From: DAMBHY01 sp032068765
GTDB taxonomy: Bacteria; Bacteroidota; Bacteroidia; Bacteroidales; Dysgonomonadaceae
Reading direction: 5' to 3'
DNA length: 64,000 nucleotides
NCBI GenBank assembly: GCA_032068765.1
Contig: DAMBHY010000002.1
Coordinates: 1 to 64,000, forward strand
Shown here: piece by piece, positions 1 to 8,304 of the stretch
Position numbering within the stretch: position 1 is the stretch's first letter
Layout: each line of letters starts with the position of its first letter
Translations under genes and position numbers: made by a program
Notes under the pieces: model-generated
What the model was told of the DNA's origin: nothing
Database searches by the model: none
What the model saw: only the letters and a program-made list of their open reading frames with translations

Positions 1-408
1 ACGAGTACTGAAACGCATGAATTAAACTTTGAAATCATGCGAACGAGTACTGAAATGCATGAATTAAACTTTGAAATCGTGCGAATGAGTACTGAAACGC
101 ATGAATTACACATTAAAATCGTGCGAACGAGTACTGAAACGCATGAATTACACTTTTAAATCGTGCGAACGAGTACTGAAACGCATGAATTACACTTTTA
201 AATCGTGCGAATGAGTACTGAAACGCATGAATTACACTTTAAAATCATGCGAACAAGTACTGAAACGCATGAATTACACATTATATTCATACAATTGAGT
301 TCTGAAACATATTAATTCTATGTTGTATTCATGATGTTGGATACTGCAACGTATTAAATATAAATTATAATCATGCTGTATAGTCTCGAGACGCATTAAT
401 TAACGAAG
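1..408. repeat. Tandem array of 42-bp stem-loop repeats
   Basis: Seven well-conserved 42-bp units start at 1, 43, 85, 127, 169, 211 and 253. They are followed by two to three decayed units from 295, 337 and 379. The consensus begins acGAGTACTGAAACGCATGA. There are no variable spacers. Each unit holds an inverted repeat: CGCATGA, 14 bases, then TCATGCG (unit 1) or TCGTGCG (units 3-5). The variants keep pairing on plus-strand RNA through G-U wobble, while the minus strand would have A-C mismatches. The array begins exactly at base 1, so it probably extends leftwards. The period is a multiple of three, and units 1-3 read open as a 14-residue repeat, but units 4 and 5 carry an in-frame TAA. I therefore call it noncoding, or possibly a dead coding tail. 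Function unknown. Confidence 0.93.
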
Positions 409-757
409 AGAGTTGGATCTAAGCTAAGGCTAACTTGTATTTCAGAACTTTATAGTTATTGAAAACTCTGCAAGATTGCTATTTTTCAACACGTTTTCTT
501 ACATTGAAATGAAGTTAACCAATATAATTGAGCTGCTTAATGAGGTACGTGGGTGACGCAAAGTATACTTAAATTCTTTGATGCATTAATAATGTGTTGT
601 CGTTTTTTTATTCACAAAAAACGACAAAGCAAACAATTTAATAGATAGATACTATGGGAAAGAATGCTAACACAATCCACTTGTAAAAATTAATTTAATA
701 GGGAAGATTAACGAAAATAAATTGGTATTTTAGCGGTTTAAATTTGGAAGAGATTAA
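409..757. other. Intergenic region upstream of res
   Basis: No convincing gene is visible. A 15-residue open frame starts at ATG 509 and stops at TGA 556; it could be the remnant of a gene start but I do not recognise it. A perfect inverted repeat at 597-627 is listed separately. The res promoter should lie here, but I cannot point to a clear TAnnTTTG box. Confidence 0.6.
597..627. repeat. Perfect 12-bp inverted repeat
   Basis: TTGTCGTTTTTT (597-608) and AAAAAACGACAA (616-627) are exact reverse complements around a 7-base loop. The U-run lies inside the stem rather than after it, so this is not a standard intrinsic terminator for either strand. It stands alone between the 42-bp array and res. 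It could be an operator, a terminator-like structure or the trace of a mobile element end. Confidence 0.75.
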
Positions 758-3675
758 ATGACGACAAAAACAGAAACCAAACAGTTTCAATATGAAATAC
801 AAAGCTATCAGGAAGACTGCGTAAATAACATTATCAGTATTTTTGATAGTCTGCACCAAAAAGAAAATTTTATTGAGGTGCTTAAGGCACATCATTTAAA
901 ACACAAATATAATTTCCCTATAAAAGACACTAAAAACATCGATATATTGATGGAAACGGGAACGGGTAAAACCTTCACGTTCATCAAAACCATTTTTGAA
1001 CTGAGTAAAAATTTTGGCTACAAAAAATTCATTATTCTTATTCCTACAGTTCCAATCCGAGAGGGAACAAAAACAAACTTAGAGGACACCAAAGATTATT
1101 TTAAAAGTCTTTACGCTAATGAGAAAGAAAAAGAAATTGAAACTTTTGTTTACGAAGGCGGAAACATTGCTGCTGTAAGACAATTTATCGCCACTTCTCA
1201 TTTATCAGTTTTGGTAATGACGCCAAGCTCATTTAGCCACAAAGACAAAATTCTTAACCGACCGTTAGAACGGGAAATGAACGCTCCGGAATTGTTTGTG
1301 AATGAACAGGAACCGCCAAAATCCTATCTGGAATGTTTGAAGCGGTTAAATCCGATTGTAATAATGGATGAACCGCACCGTTTTGAAGGAGATGCTTTTA
1401 AAACTTATTTTGAAGGTTTCGACAATTACTATTTGCGTTTTGGTGCAACCTTCCCGAAAAAGAAAGATAGTTTGGTGCTTTCAAACGTCGCCTATGTCCT
1501 CGACAGTATTTCTTCTTTCCGACAAAGTTTGGTAAAAAAATCGTGGTATACACGCAAGACGTGATTGAAAATGCAGATACGCTTATCGGAATAGAAAAGA
1601 TTGGGTCAAAAAACATAGCTCATGTAAGTACGTTAACCAACGGAATAATAGCCAGAAGACAATTAGGTGTTGGCGCAGTATTCAATGGCAAAAACATTAA
1701 AAAAATACTAAAAGACACTGTTGTTTTAGCGGATGATACCATTGAAAAAGTTGATTACTCATTGTCAGACGAATCATTGCGGGCAATGATTAAAGAAACC
1801 ATCAAAATACATTTCGAGAAAGAACAAACACTATTCGAACAGGGAGTAAAAGCGCTTACCTTGTTTTTTATGGAAAGCGACACGAGTTTGTTTCGTGGTG
1901 ACAATCCAAAAGTAAAAACTATTTTTGAGGAAGAATATATAAAGCAATACAACGAAATTGTAAGCAAACTAGACCAAACAAGCGATTACTATAAATACTT
2001 ACAAAATGATTTTGACAGTGACAACGCTTTGCAGGTTCACAAAGGCTATTTTTCTGGCGATAAAGGAAACCCAGATGAAAAAATAAAAGCGGGTGTGGAT
2101 GAAATTCTAAAGGACAAAAAGAAATTACTTTCGTTTGAAAGTCCTTCACGTTTTATTTTCTCTATATGGGCTTTGCAAGAAGGTTGGGACAATCCGAATG
2201 TATTTACCATTTGCAAACTTTCCAATCAAGGAAGTGAAATATCTAAACTACAACAAATTGGGCGTGGCTTGCGTATTTGCGTAAATCAATATTTGGAACG
2301 ATACACGCTCAAAAATCTGGACGAAAACCAAGAGCTATTTTGGAAAATCAACAATTTGGATGTAGTGGTTTCAAGCAAAGAACAAGGTTTTGTTGAGGCA
2401 ATTCAAAACGAGATTTTAAGTAATTCATTCCTCATTTCTGAGACATTCACCGAACAAGAACTCATTAAAACACTCAAAGAAAAATCCGGCTTTGATGATG
2501 ATACAATCGTTACGTTGGTTGATGATGTGCTGAAAGACAAGAAAATGATTATTCGTAAGGCAATTGTTGACGGACAAAAGATTTACGAAAAATCCCCAGA
2601 ATTCCCAGCTATCCTAAAAGAACAAAACTTGCCCGAAGAACAAGTGAAAGCCATTGAAAGTTTGTTTGCAACTGATACAAACACTTACGTTCAGAAAGCA
2701 GAGGGAAAAAAAGAGAAAAAGAAAGTTTTCATAAAGGAATCGCACCTAAAAGAGTTCCAAGAGCTTTGGAACGCGATTAATAAAAATGCTTTTTATGTTT
2801 TAGAAACCTTAACAGAGGAACAAGAAAATCAACTCATACAAAACATAAAAACGCAAATTGAAGAAGTGCCTATTGTAGAAATTTTATTGCAAACCATTCG
2901 TGCAGAACTTAACATAGATAAACTTGACAAAGAAGATGCGGTTACCAAAGAACTAAAAGGCACTGTATCCTACCAAAGCAAAGTTGATTATTTGGAATTG
3001 GTTCGCACTTTGTCAAACAACACCAAAACCCCAATTTCATTTGTGGTTAAAGTCTTCAATGCTTTGAGTGATGATTTCAAGCAAAAAATGCTCTGCAATA
3101 ATCCTGAACAGGCACAAAGGGAAATCACCGAAATAATCAACAGAAACTTAGCAGCAATGCTGAAAGCAAATATTAGGTATGACGGAATTAACGGAACAGG
3201 ATTGCCAAACGTTTTCAAAACAGAGAATGGTAGTACTTATTTAGATATAGGAAGTGTGGGTAAATTTCAGAAAGAGATAGCAGGTGATTTTTCGCTGAAA
3301 ACCAAATGGGTATTTGAAGAAGTAATCGAATACGACAGTGATTTTGAACTGGAAATTATTGAACAGGATCCAGATATAGACAGTATCGAAATTTTCGGTA
3401 AACTTCCACGTCTTAATATTCAAACTCCTTTGGGCAAATACAACCCCGACTTTTGTTATGCTATCAAAAGCACAGAAGGAAACAAAATATTCCTAGTAGT
3501 AGAAGCTAAAGGCTATCAATCGTCAACAGCTATACCCATGGACGAAAAAGGAAAAATTGACTTTGCTAAAAAGTATTTTGAAGCATTGAGCGAACACTAC
3601 AAAGACCAAAATATTAAAATTTCATTTAAAGAACGAATCAATAAAACGCAATTAGCAGCATTGATAAAATCATAA
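758..3675 (+). pseudogene. res: Type III restriction enzyme Res subunit, frameshifted
   Basis: Res is the ATP-dependent helicase/endonuclease of type III restriction-modification systems and acts with Mod on unmethylated DNA. The 5' frame (758-1564) has helicase motif I METGTGKT (about residue 65), DEPH (about 204) and FGATF. The 3' frame, open to 3675, has QQIGRGLR (about residue 500) and a C-terminal PD...EAK nuclease motif (about 896-915). The two frames meet at an A7 run (1534-1540). One extra A would give a continuous protein of about 972 residues, the normal Res length, reading VKKIVVYTQ across the joint. The second frame has no good start of its own; GTG at 1543 is only the first possible codon. 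Alternatives are a sequencing error or -1 ribosomal slippage at the in-frame heptamer A AAA AAA. Family assignment is firm; loss of function is likely but not proven. Confidence 0.9.
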
Positions 3676-3684
3676 TACAAAACA

Positions 3685-4020
3685 ATGAAAAAGGATATTG
3701 TTTATAAATTAACCGACAACTTCGAAGATTTTTTACAAATAACCGAGGATGGTGTAGAATTTTGGTTGGCAAGAGACTTACAACATTTGTTAGGTTACGG
3801 CAAATGGGATAATTTTCAGAAAGTAATTAGTAAGGCAAAAACTGCTTGCGAAATTTCGGGACAAAACATTTCAGACCATTTTGCCGACGTCGGGAAATTG
3901 GTTGATATAGGATCAGGAGCGCAAAAGGAAATTGATGATGTGATGCTAACCCGTTTTGCTTGTTATTTGATTGCTCAGAATGGTGACTCAAGAAAAGAAC
4001 AAATTGTTTTCAGGAAGTAG
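3685..4020 (+). pseudogene. dinD: DinD-like protein, truncated at the C-terminus
   Basis: The 111-residue product matches the N-terminal part of DNA damage-inducible protein D. It shows the characteristic segments FWLARDLQHLLGYGKW, a central SGQNISDHFADVGK and LTRFACYLIAQNGD. Full DinD is roughly 270-280 residues; here the similarity ends after KEQI, followed by four unrelated codons and a stop. The downstream bases belong to another gene (GxxExxY family), so a deletion has joined the two. The start is ATG 3685, 9 bases after the res stop. DinD relatives are often found within restriction-modification loci, where they travel as cargo. In E. coli, DinD is LexA-regulated and inhibits RecA filament activity; function of this fragment is doubtful. 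Confidence 0.85.
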
Positions 4021-4331
4021 TCTATCAACGTGCTTTGTCCATTGAAATGAATTTGCGAAATATAGAACACCAACGGGAATTTGAAATGCCTTTGTTTTAT
4101 AAAGGCTTTGATATCAGAGGAAGAAGAGTAGATTTTTTGGTAATGACTGAAATCTCAGTAGAAATTAAAGCTCTTATCAGTTTAGAAGATGTGTATTTAG
4201 CACAAGCAATAAATTATTTAGAAGCGTATAACTTAGAAACAGGCTTACTTATTATTAATTTTGGTTCTAGTAGCTTGCAGTATTAAAGATTATTTAATAA
4301 GAAATATAAACCAATTCTTGATAATCGTTGA
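4006..4331 (+). pseudogene. GxxExxY-family protein remnant (PD-(D/E)xK-like)
   Basis: Reading from the dinD junction, the frame gives FQEVVYQRALSIEM. This is the family's GxxExxY signature with its G changed to C or lost. It continues with PLFYKGFDIRGRRVDFLV and VEIKAL, which keep the nuclease-fold D and ExK residues. There is no N-terminal third and no start codon other than TTG 4035. A TAA at about 4284 interrupts the C-terminus: reading through it gives 14 more residues up to TGA 4329-4331. It is therefore broken at both ends. Family members are small proteins of unsettled function that are common in environmental and Bacteroidetes genomes. Confidence 0.75.
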
Positions 4332-4363
4332 AATCTTACGAAAATCAAGGTTCAGACAACATT

Positions 4364-6184
4364 ATGGCAAAAGAAGAATTTATAAACGCAGGATATACAG
4401 TTGTGGGAACAGACGACAACGAAAACAAATTATTGAGTTTTCTGAAAGAACACTACCCAAGTGTACTAAAAGACAACGAGATTGACCTTAACGAACTCAA
4501 AGCCATAGCAGGTTTACCCGTTGACGAAAAAGTAAACGGATATGGTTTAAACTTTGTAGGCAGAAACTTTGCCCGCGCTAAATATGCCCAAAAAACAGAA
4601 AAGGAATTACGCCTCAATAACACATTGAGCAAGAATATTGACACCACCCAAAACTTGGTGCTAAAAGGCGACAACTTAGACAGTCTGAAAATTCTAAAAA
4701 ACCATTACAATGGCAAAATAAAGTGTATTTATATAGACCCGCCCTACAATACCACCAACGATGAATTTGTTTATCCAGATAAGTTTGACAAAGAGGAAAC
4801 AGAAGTATTAGGTTTAGCAAACCTGAGCGAAAGCGATTTTGCAAGAATGGATTTTAGCTTCAAAACCAAAAAAAGCCACAATGGTTGGTTGGCTTTTATG
4901 TATCCTCGCCTATTAATAGCTAGAGATTTATTAAGTAAAGACGGGGTTATTTTTATAAGTATTGATGACAATGAACAAGCAAATCTAAAACTCCTCTGTG
5001 ATGATGTTTTTGGGGATGAAAATTTTGTAGGTACATTTCCTTGGAGAAAAAGAACAGCAAAATCTGATGTGCCATTTGGAGTTTCTCAAGACTATGAATG
5101 GATATTAGCTTACAGTAAATATGAATTTAATGCAGGTTTAGATATTCAAAGAAAGTATTATCAAACAGATGATTACCCAAATGATAGATGGAGACTTTCA
5201 GATTTAACAACACAAAAATTAGAACAAGACCGACCAAACTCCGCATTTGATTTGGTTGACCCAAAAACAGGGAAAATATATAAGTACAATCCGAAAAGAC
5301 TTTGGGGTATAACAAAAGATACATTTCCTGAATATTACAAAAAAGGGAAAATTGTATTTCCTGATGATTATTCTTTTCTAAATATTTCAATCCCTTCCTA
5401 TAGGGTTTTCGAGAGTGAGGACAAAGCAAAAGCTCTAAAAAAATACAACTCTGAAAGTGCAAAAAAATCAGCATCAACTTTTTTCCCGAAAGAAGTTGGA
5501 ATGAGCGAAGATGGTAATAAAGAAGTTTTTGAAATATTTCAACAAAAAATATTTTCATTTCCCAAGCCAGTTGGTTTAATCAAACATATTTTGAACCTTA
5601 TTAATGACCCTGAGTGTGTTATTCTTGATTTCTTTGCCGGTTCAGGAACAACCGGACAGGCAGTAATGGAATTAAATAAAGATGGAGGCAATCGTAAATT
5701 TATTTTGTGCCAAATAGATGAGCCAATTAAGGAAGACAAACCCGGTTATCAATTTTGTATAGATAACAATTTACCACCTGTAATTTCAAGCATTACCATA
5801 GAACGCTTAAAACGGGCAGGTGAAAAAATTGCCAAAGAAATTGAAGAACAAAACTCCAAAACTGGGTTGTTTGAAGATAAAAAGCAACTTCCCGACCTTG
5901 GCTATAAGGTTTTTGACAGCGTAGAAGCACCCAAATTAGAGGTAGAAGAAGGGCAGATTCTGTTCCCTGAAATAAGCGATGACGCATTAAGTCGTATTTA
6001 CAATATGATTTTCACCATTGGTTTAGACGAGCCTACGCAAGTTCCGGAAGAGGTCGTAAAAGATTGTATTTACAAAATTGGCAATCATTATTACATTACC
6101 AACAGTGAGAAGCTAAGCAGTGATGATTATTCAAACGCCCTCAAAAACGGTAAAGTATTCATTGACGGTTGGCAGCAAGCCTAA
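4364..6184 (+). CDS. mod: Type III modification methyltransferase (Mod), N6-adenine
   Basis: Mod methylates adenine in the recognition sequence and supplies sequence specificity to Res. Motif order DPPY (residues 125-128) then FAGSGTTG (about 423) marks the beta class of amino-MTases, with the target-recognition region between them. I start at ATG 4364 (MAKEEFINAG), giving 606 residues. An in-frame TTG at 4328 would add 12 residues but overlaps the preceding remnant. The gene lies after res, whereas mod usually comes first. A reading in the -1 frame just past the stop (LNGTLQNYKEDVRIV, ending near 6228) looks like coding sequence, so the extreme C-terminus may have been shifted off. Otherwise the gene appears intact; self-methylation without restriction is plausible. 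Confidence 0.92.
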   Translation: MAKEEFINAGYTVVGTDDNENKLLSFLKEHYPSVLKDNEIDLNELKAIAGLPVDEKVNGYGLNFVGRNFARAKYAQKTEKELRLNNTLSKNIDTTQNLVLKGDNLDSLKILKNHYNGKIKCIYIDPPYNTTNDEFVYPDKFDKEETEVLGLANLSESDFARMDFSFKTKKSHNGWLAFMYPRLLIARDLLSKDGVIFISIDDNEQANLKLLCDDVFGDENFVGTFPWRKRTAKSDVPFGVSQDYEWILAYSKYEFNAGLDIQRKYYQTDDYPNDRWRLSDLTTQKLEQDRPNSAFDLVDPKTGKIYKYNPKRLWGITKDTFPEYYKKGKIVFPDDYSFLNISIPSYRVFESEDKAKALKKYNSESAKKSASTFFPKEVGMSEDGNKEVFEIFQQKIFSFPKPVGLIKHILNLINDPECVILDFFAGSGTTGQAVMELNKDGGNRKFILCQIDEPIKEDKPGYQFCIDNNLPPVISSITIERLKRAGEKIAKEIEEQNSKTGLFEDKKQLPDLGYKVFDSVEAPKLEVEEGQILFPEISDDALSRIYNMIFTIGLDEPTQVPEEVVKDCIYKIGNHYYITNSEKLSSDDYSNALKNGKVFIDGWQQA

Positions 6185-6459
6185 ACGGCACCTTGCAGAA
6201 TTACAAAGAAGATGTGAGAATTGTTTAAAATAATGACAATAAACAAATAATTCAATGGCATGTAAAAGCCAATGAACGACCAAAACAAATACCAACTGTT
6301 CAAAAGAAATTATGTCTAGGAATTAGGGTAAATAATTTCTTTCTCAAATCACGAACGTACAAAAGAGTGTATAGAAATAGAGCAGGTATTGTTAAATCAA
6401 AAGTTTGTGTTTTTGTATAAAATTTTATCCCAAAAAGCATCCTGTGAGGATAAATCTGT

Positions 6460-6653
6460 TTTATATGAACTCTATTCCGGAGATTGCCATAATAGAAAGG
6501 GAAAAACCTGATGGTGTATGGCGAAACGGCAGTGGAAAAAGTTCATTGTTTACATCCCTTCGGGACTTTCTGAAATCATCGGTTGGAAAAATGGATGTGG
6601 AAGAAAATATCTTCGTTCCAACTTCACAAAAAACACTGCCAGCATATAAGTAA
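6460..6653 (+). pseudogene. P-loop ATPase N-terminal fragment, frameshifted
   Basis: One frame reads KNLMVYGE (to 6525). Deleting the effect of a single missing A near 6523-6527 joins it to NGSGKSSLFTSLRDFL in the next frame. Together they restore a Walker A motif, GENGSGKSS, as found at the start of AAA/SMC-like ATPases in defence and recombination proteins. The fragment continues to about residue 60 and stops at 6653; no Walker B region follows. The original gene might have been an accessory ATPase of the restriction locus, but the family cannot be fixed from this piece. Confidence 0.6.
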
Positions 6654-6759
6654 ACATTAAAGAATAATCCGACATCTTAAAGACCTCCACTTTTGAACTA
6701 AAATTACCTGATAAATAAAATAAGTACATATAAAACACTTATTGTTAATGGTTTATTAG

Positions 6760-6864
6760 ATGATCTATTCTGTTGATATAGGACAATTGTTCCGTGGCAA
6801 ATACGTAAAACTTAACATGAAAAACGGCCGAAATTTTCAACTTTTCATAACACCAAACGTTTGA
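6760..6864 (+). other. Short open frame, 34 codons, unknown
   Basis: ATG 6760 to TGA 6864 encodes MIYSVDIGQLFRGKYVK and a similar length of further sequence. There is a stop directly upstream, no clear ribosome binding site, and I do not recognise the protein. It could be a remnant of a larger gene or a chance frame. Confidence 0.25.
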
Positions 6865-6974
6865 ATATAAAATAAGAGAAATTGTCTCCATAAAAAAGTA
6901 AAGGCTGTGCATATTGAAGAATACTAGTTTGATCTTTCAATTAAAAATGCATTAATTAATAATTTTAAACGAAA

Positions 6975-8078
6975 ATGAAAATGAAAACTGGAAACATCGC
7001 TCGAAGAAGCACCGATTATGAAATGTTTGGTTTAAACAAAACGAATAAACCTGAAGTGTGGGAAGATGGCTTAAGAACTACTGGGGAAAAAGGGACTTTT
7101 GAATGGTGGTATTTTGATTCTCATCTGGATGACGGCTCTACGATTGTTATTACATATCACACAAAATCTATGACAAAAGCAGACAAGCCACTTACTCCTT
7201 ATATTATAGTTGCCATTGATAAAAAAGACGGTACTAATATTACAAAAGCATATGAATATGACAAAGAAAAGTTTTCTGCATCAAAAGATTCATGTGATGT
7301 CAACATTGATGGTAATTATTTCAGGGGAAACTTAAAAGAATATGAGATTTACTTTAAAGATGAAGACCTTGAATTAACTGCAAAAATACATAGAACGTCT
7401 GAAAGCTGGCGTCCTGGAACGTCGACAGATCTTTTTGATAGCAAAGGAGAAAAATATTTTTCGTGGGTAGTAGCAGTGCCAAAAGGAGAAGCTGAGATAA
7501 CCTATACTTATAAAGGGGAAAAAACTCAGGCAAAAGGCTCTTGCTATCACGACCATAATTGGGGTACTATAAGTTTAGCAGAAGTACTCAACCATTGGTA
7601 TTGGGGAAGAGTAGATATTGGTCCTTACAACGTAATTGCCAATCAATCTAAATACAATAAAGATTATGGTAACTCGGTACTTAAAATTATTAACTTCTCA
7701 AAGAATGGTAAGGTGGTAGCAGATAATGAGGATTATCTTACAGTTTATAGAAGTATTCCTATGCTAGACGAGGAGTTTAAAAAAGACATTAGTGATGATT
7801 TGATCTTTATGTATGATGATCCAAATGATGATTATCGATATGAACTATACTTATTCAGAGAAAAAACAATACAAGCTGCTGATTTATTAGAAAATGCGGT
7901 TGGTGGAAAGGGCTTGAAATATGGACTTGCAAAAATTTTCACAGGTTTTGATGGGGCCTATTATAGATTTCTAGGAAAAGCTAAGTTGAAAGTATACAAA
8001 GGTAAGGCACTGATAGAAGAATATGATAGTACAACTGCTGTTTGGGAATTAATGTATCTAGGAAAGCCGCTTGAATAA
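6975..8078 (+). CDS. CrtC/AttH-like lipocalin-fold protein
   Basis: The 367-residue protein has the two hallmarks of the CrtC (hydroxyneurosporene synthase / carotenoid 1,2-hydratase) and AttH superfamily. These are FEWWYFDSHLDDG near residues 38-50 and CYHDHNWG near 190-197, where the aromatic and His/Asp residues line the pocket between two lipocalin-like barrels. No signal peptide is seen, so it is likely cytoplasmic. Known members hydrate isoprenoid double bonds or act on other hydrophobic substrates. No carotenoid genes are nearby, so a carotenoid role is not supported; the downstream SDR and aldehyde dehydrogenase suggest a lipid or isoprenoid alcohol/aldehyde route. Start ATG 6975 follows an AT-rich leader; a second Met codon lies at position 3. 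Confidence 0.75.
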   Translation: MKMKTGNIARRSTDYEMFGLNKTNKPEVWEDGLRTTGEKGTFEWWYFDSHLDDGSTIVITYHTKSMTKADKPLTPYIIVAIDKKDGTNITKAYEYDKEKFSASKDSCDVNIDGNYFRGNLKEYEIYFKDEDLELTAKIHRTSESWRPGTSTDLFDSKGEKYFSWVVAVPKGEAEITYTYKGEKTQAKGSCYHDHNWGTISLAEVLNHWYWGRVDIGPYNVIANQSKYNKDYGNSVLKIINFSKNGKVVADNEDYLTVYRSIPMLDEEFKKDISDDLIFMYDDPNDDYRYELYLFREKTIQAADLLENAVGGKGLKYGLAKIFTGFDGAYYRFLGKAKLKVYKGKALIEEYDSTTAVWELMYLGKPLE

Positions 8079-8304
8079 AAAAACGAAATACAACACTGTA
8101 TAAAATAGTAGCTGAGTAGTATATCCGAGTATATAACTCGCTTTAATTTAGTCATACTTTACAGAGAAGTATTACGCAGTCGGCTACTATTCTTATACAT
8201 TAACGTCCTGGCGGAGTTTATTCAACCTCACTCCGCATTCCTTCTGAATGCCCAGCAGCATTGCAAATTTTGCGAACTACGCTCCGCTATCAAAGTATAA
8301 AGTG
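8079..8304. other. Structured spacer between lipocalin-like gene and SDR
   Basis: The spacer contains several inverted repeats. AATAGTAGC (8104-8112) pairs with GCTACTATT (8183-8191). CGAGT/ACTCG pair in a small hairpin at about 8126-8140. GCGGAGT (8211-8217) pairs with ACTCCGC (8230-8236). None has a T-run, so these are not simple terminators. They may shape a leader or processing site for the SDR transcript, or mark a former recombination joint. Confidence 0.5.

Larger units (their letters stand above)
6185..6974. other. Gene-remnant region between mod and the lipocalin gene
   Basis: About 790 bp without an intact gene. Visible are the possible shifted mod tail (to about 6228), a frameshifted P-loop ATPase fragment near 6460-6653 and a 34-codon open frame at 6760-6864 (both listed separately). 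The rest is AT-rich with no structure I can name. The pattern suits erosion of a once larger accessory island. Confidence 0.6.

Noticed and set aside
1..408. CRISPR array
   Set aside because: The units are contiguous 42-bp near-identical copies without variable spacers, and no cas genes follow.
6975..8078. Carotenoid biosynthesis gene crtC
   Set aside because: Only the shared fold motifs support this. No phytoene synthase or desaturase genes are in the window, so a carotenoid role was not called.
8079..8304. Integron attC site (also considered for 11340-11480)
   Set aside because: Inverted repeats are present, but the core RYYYAAC/GTTRRRY sites do not match and no integrase is seen.
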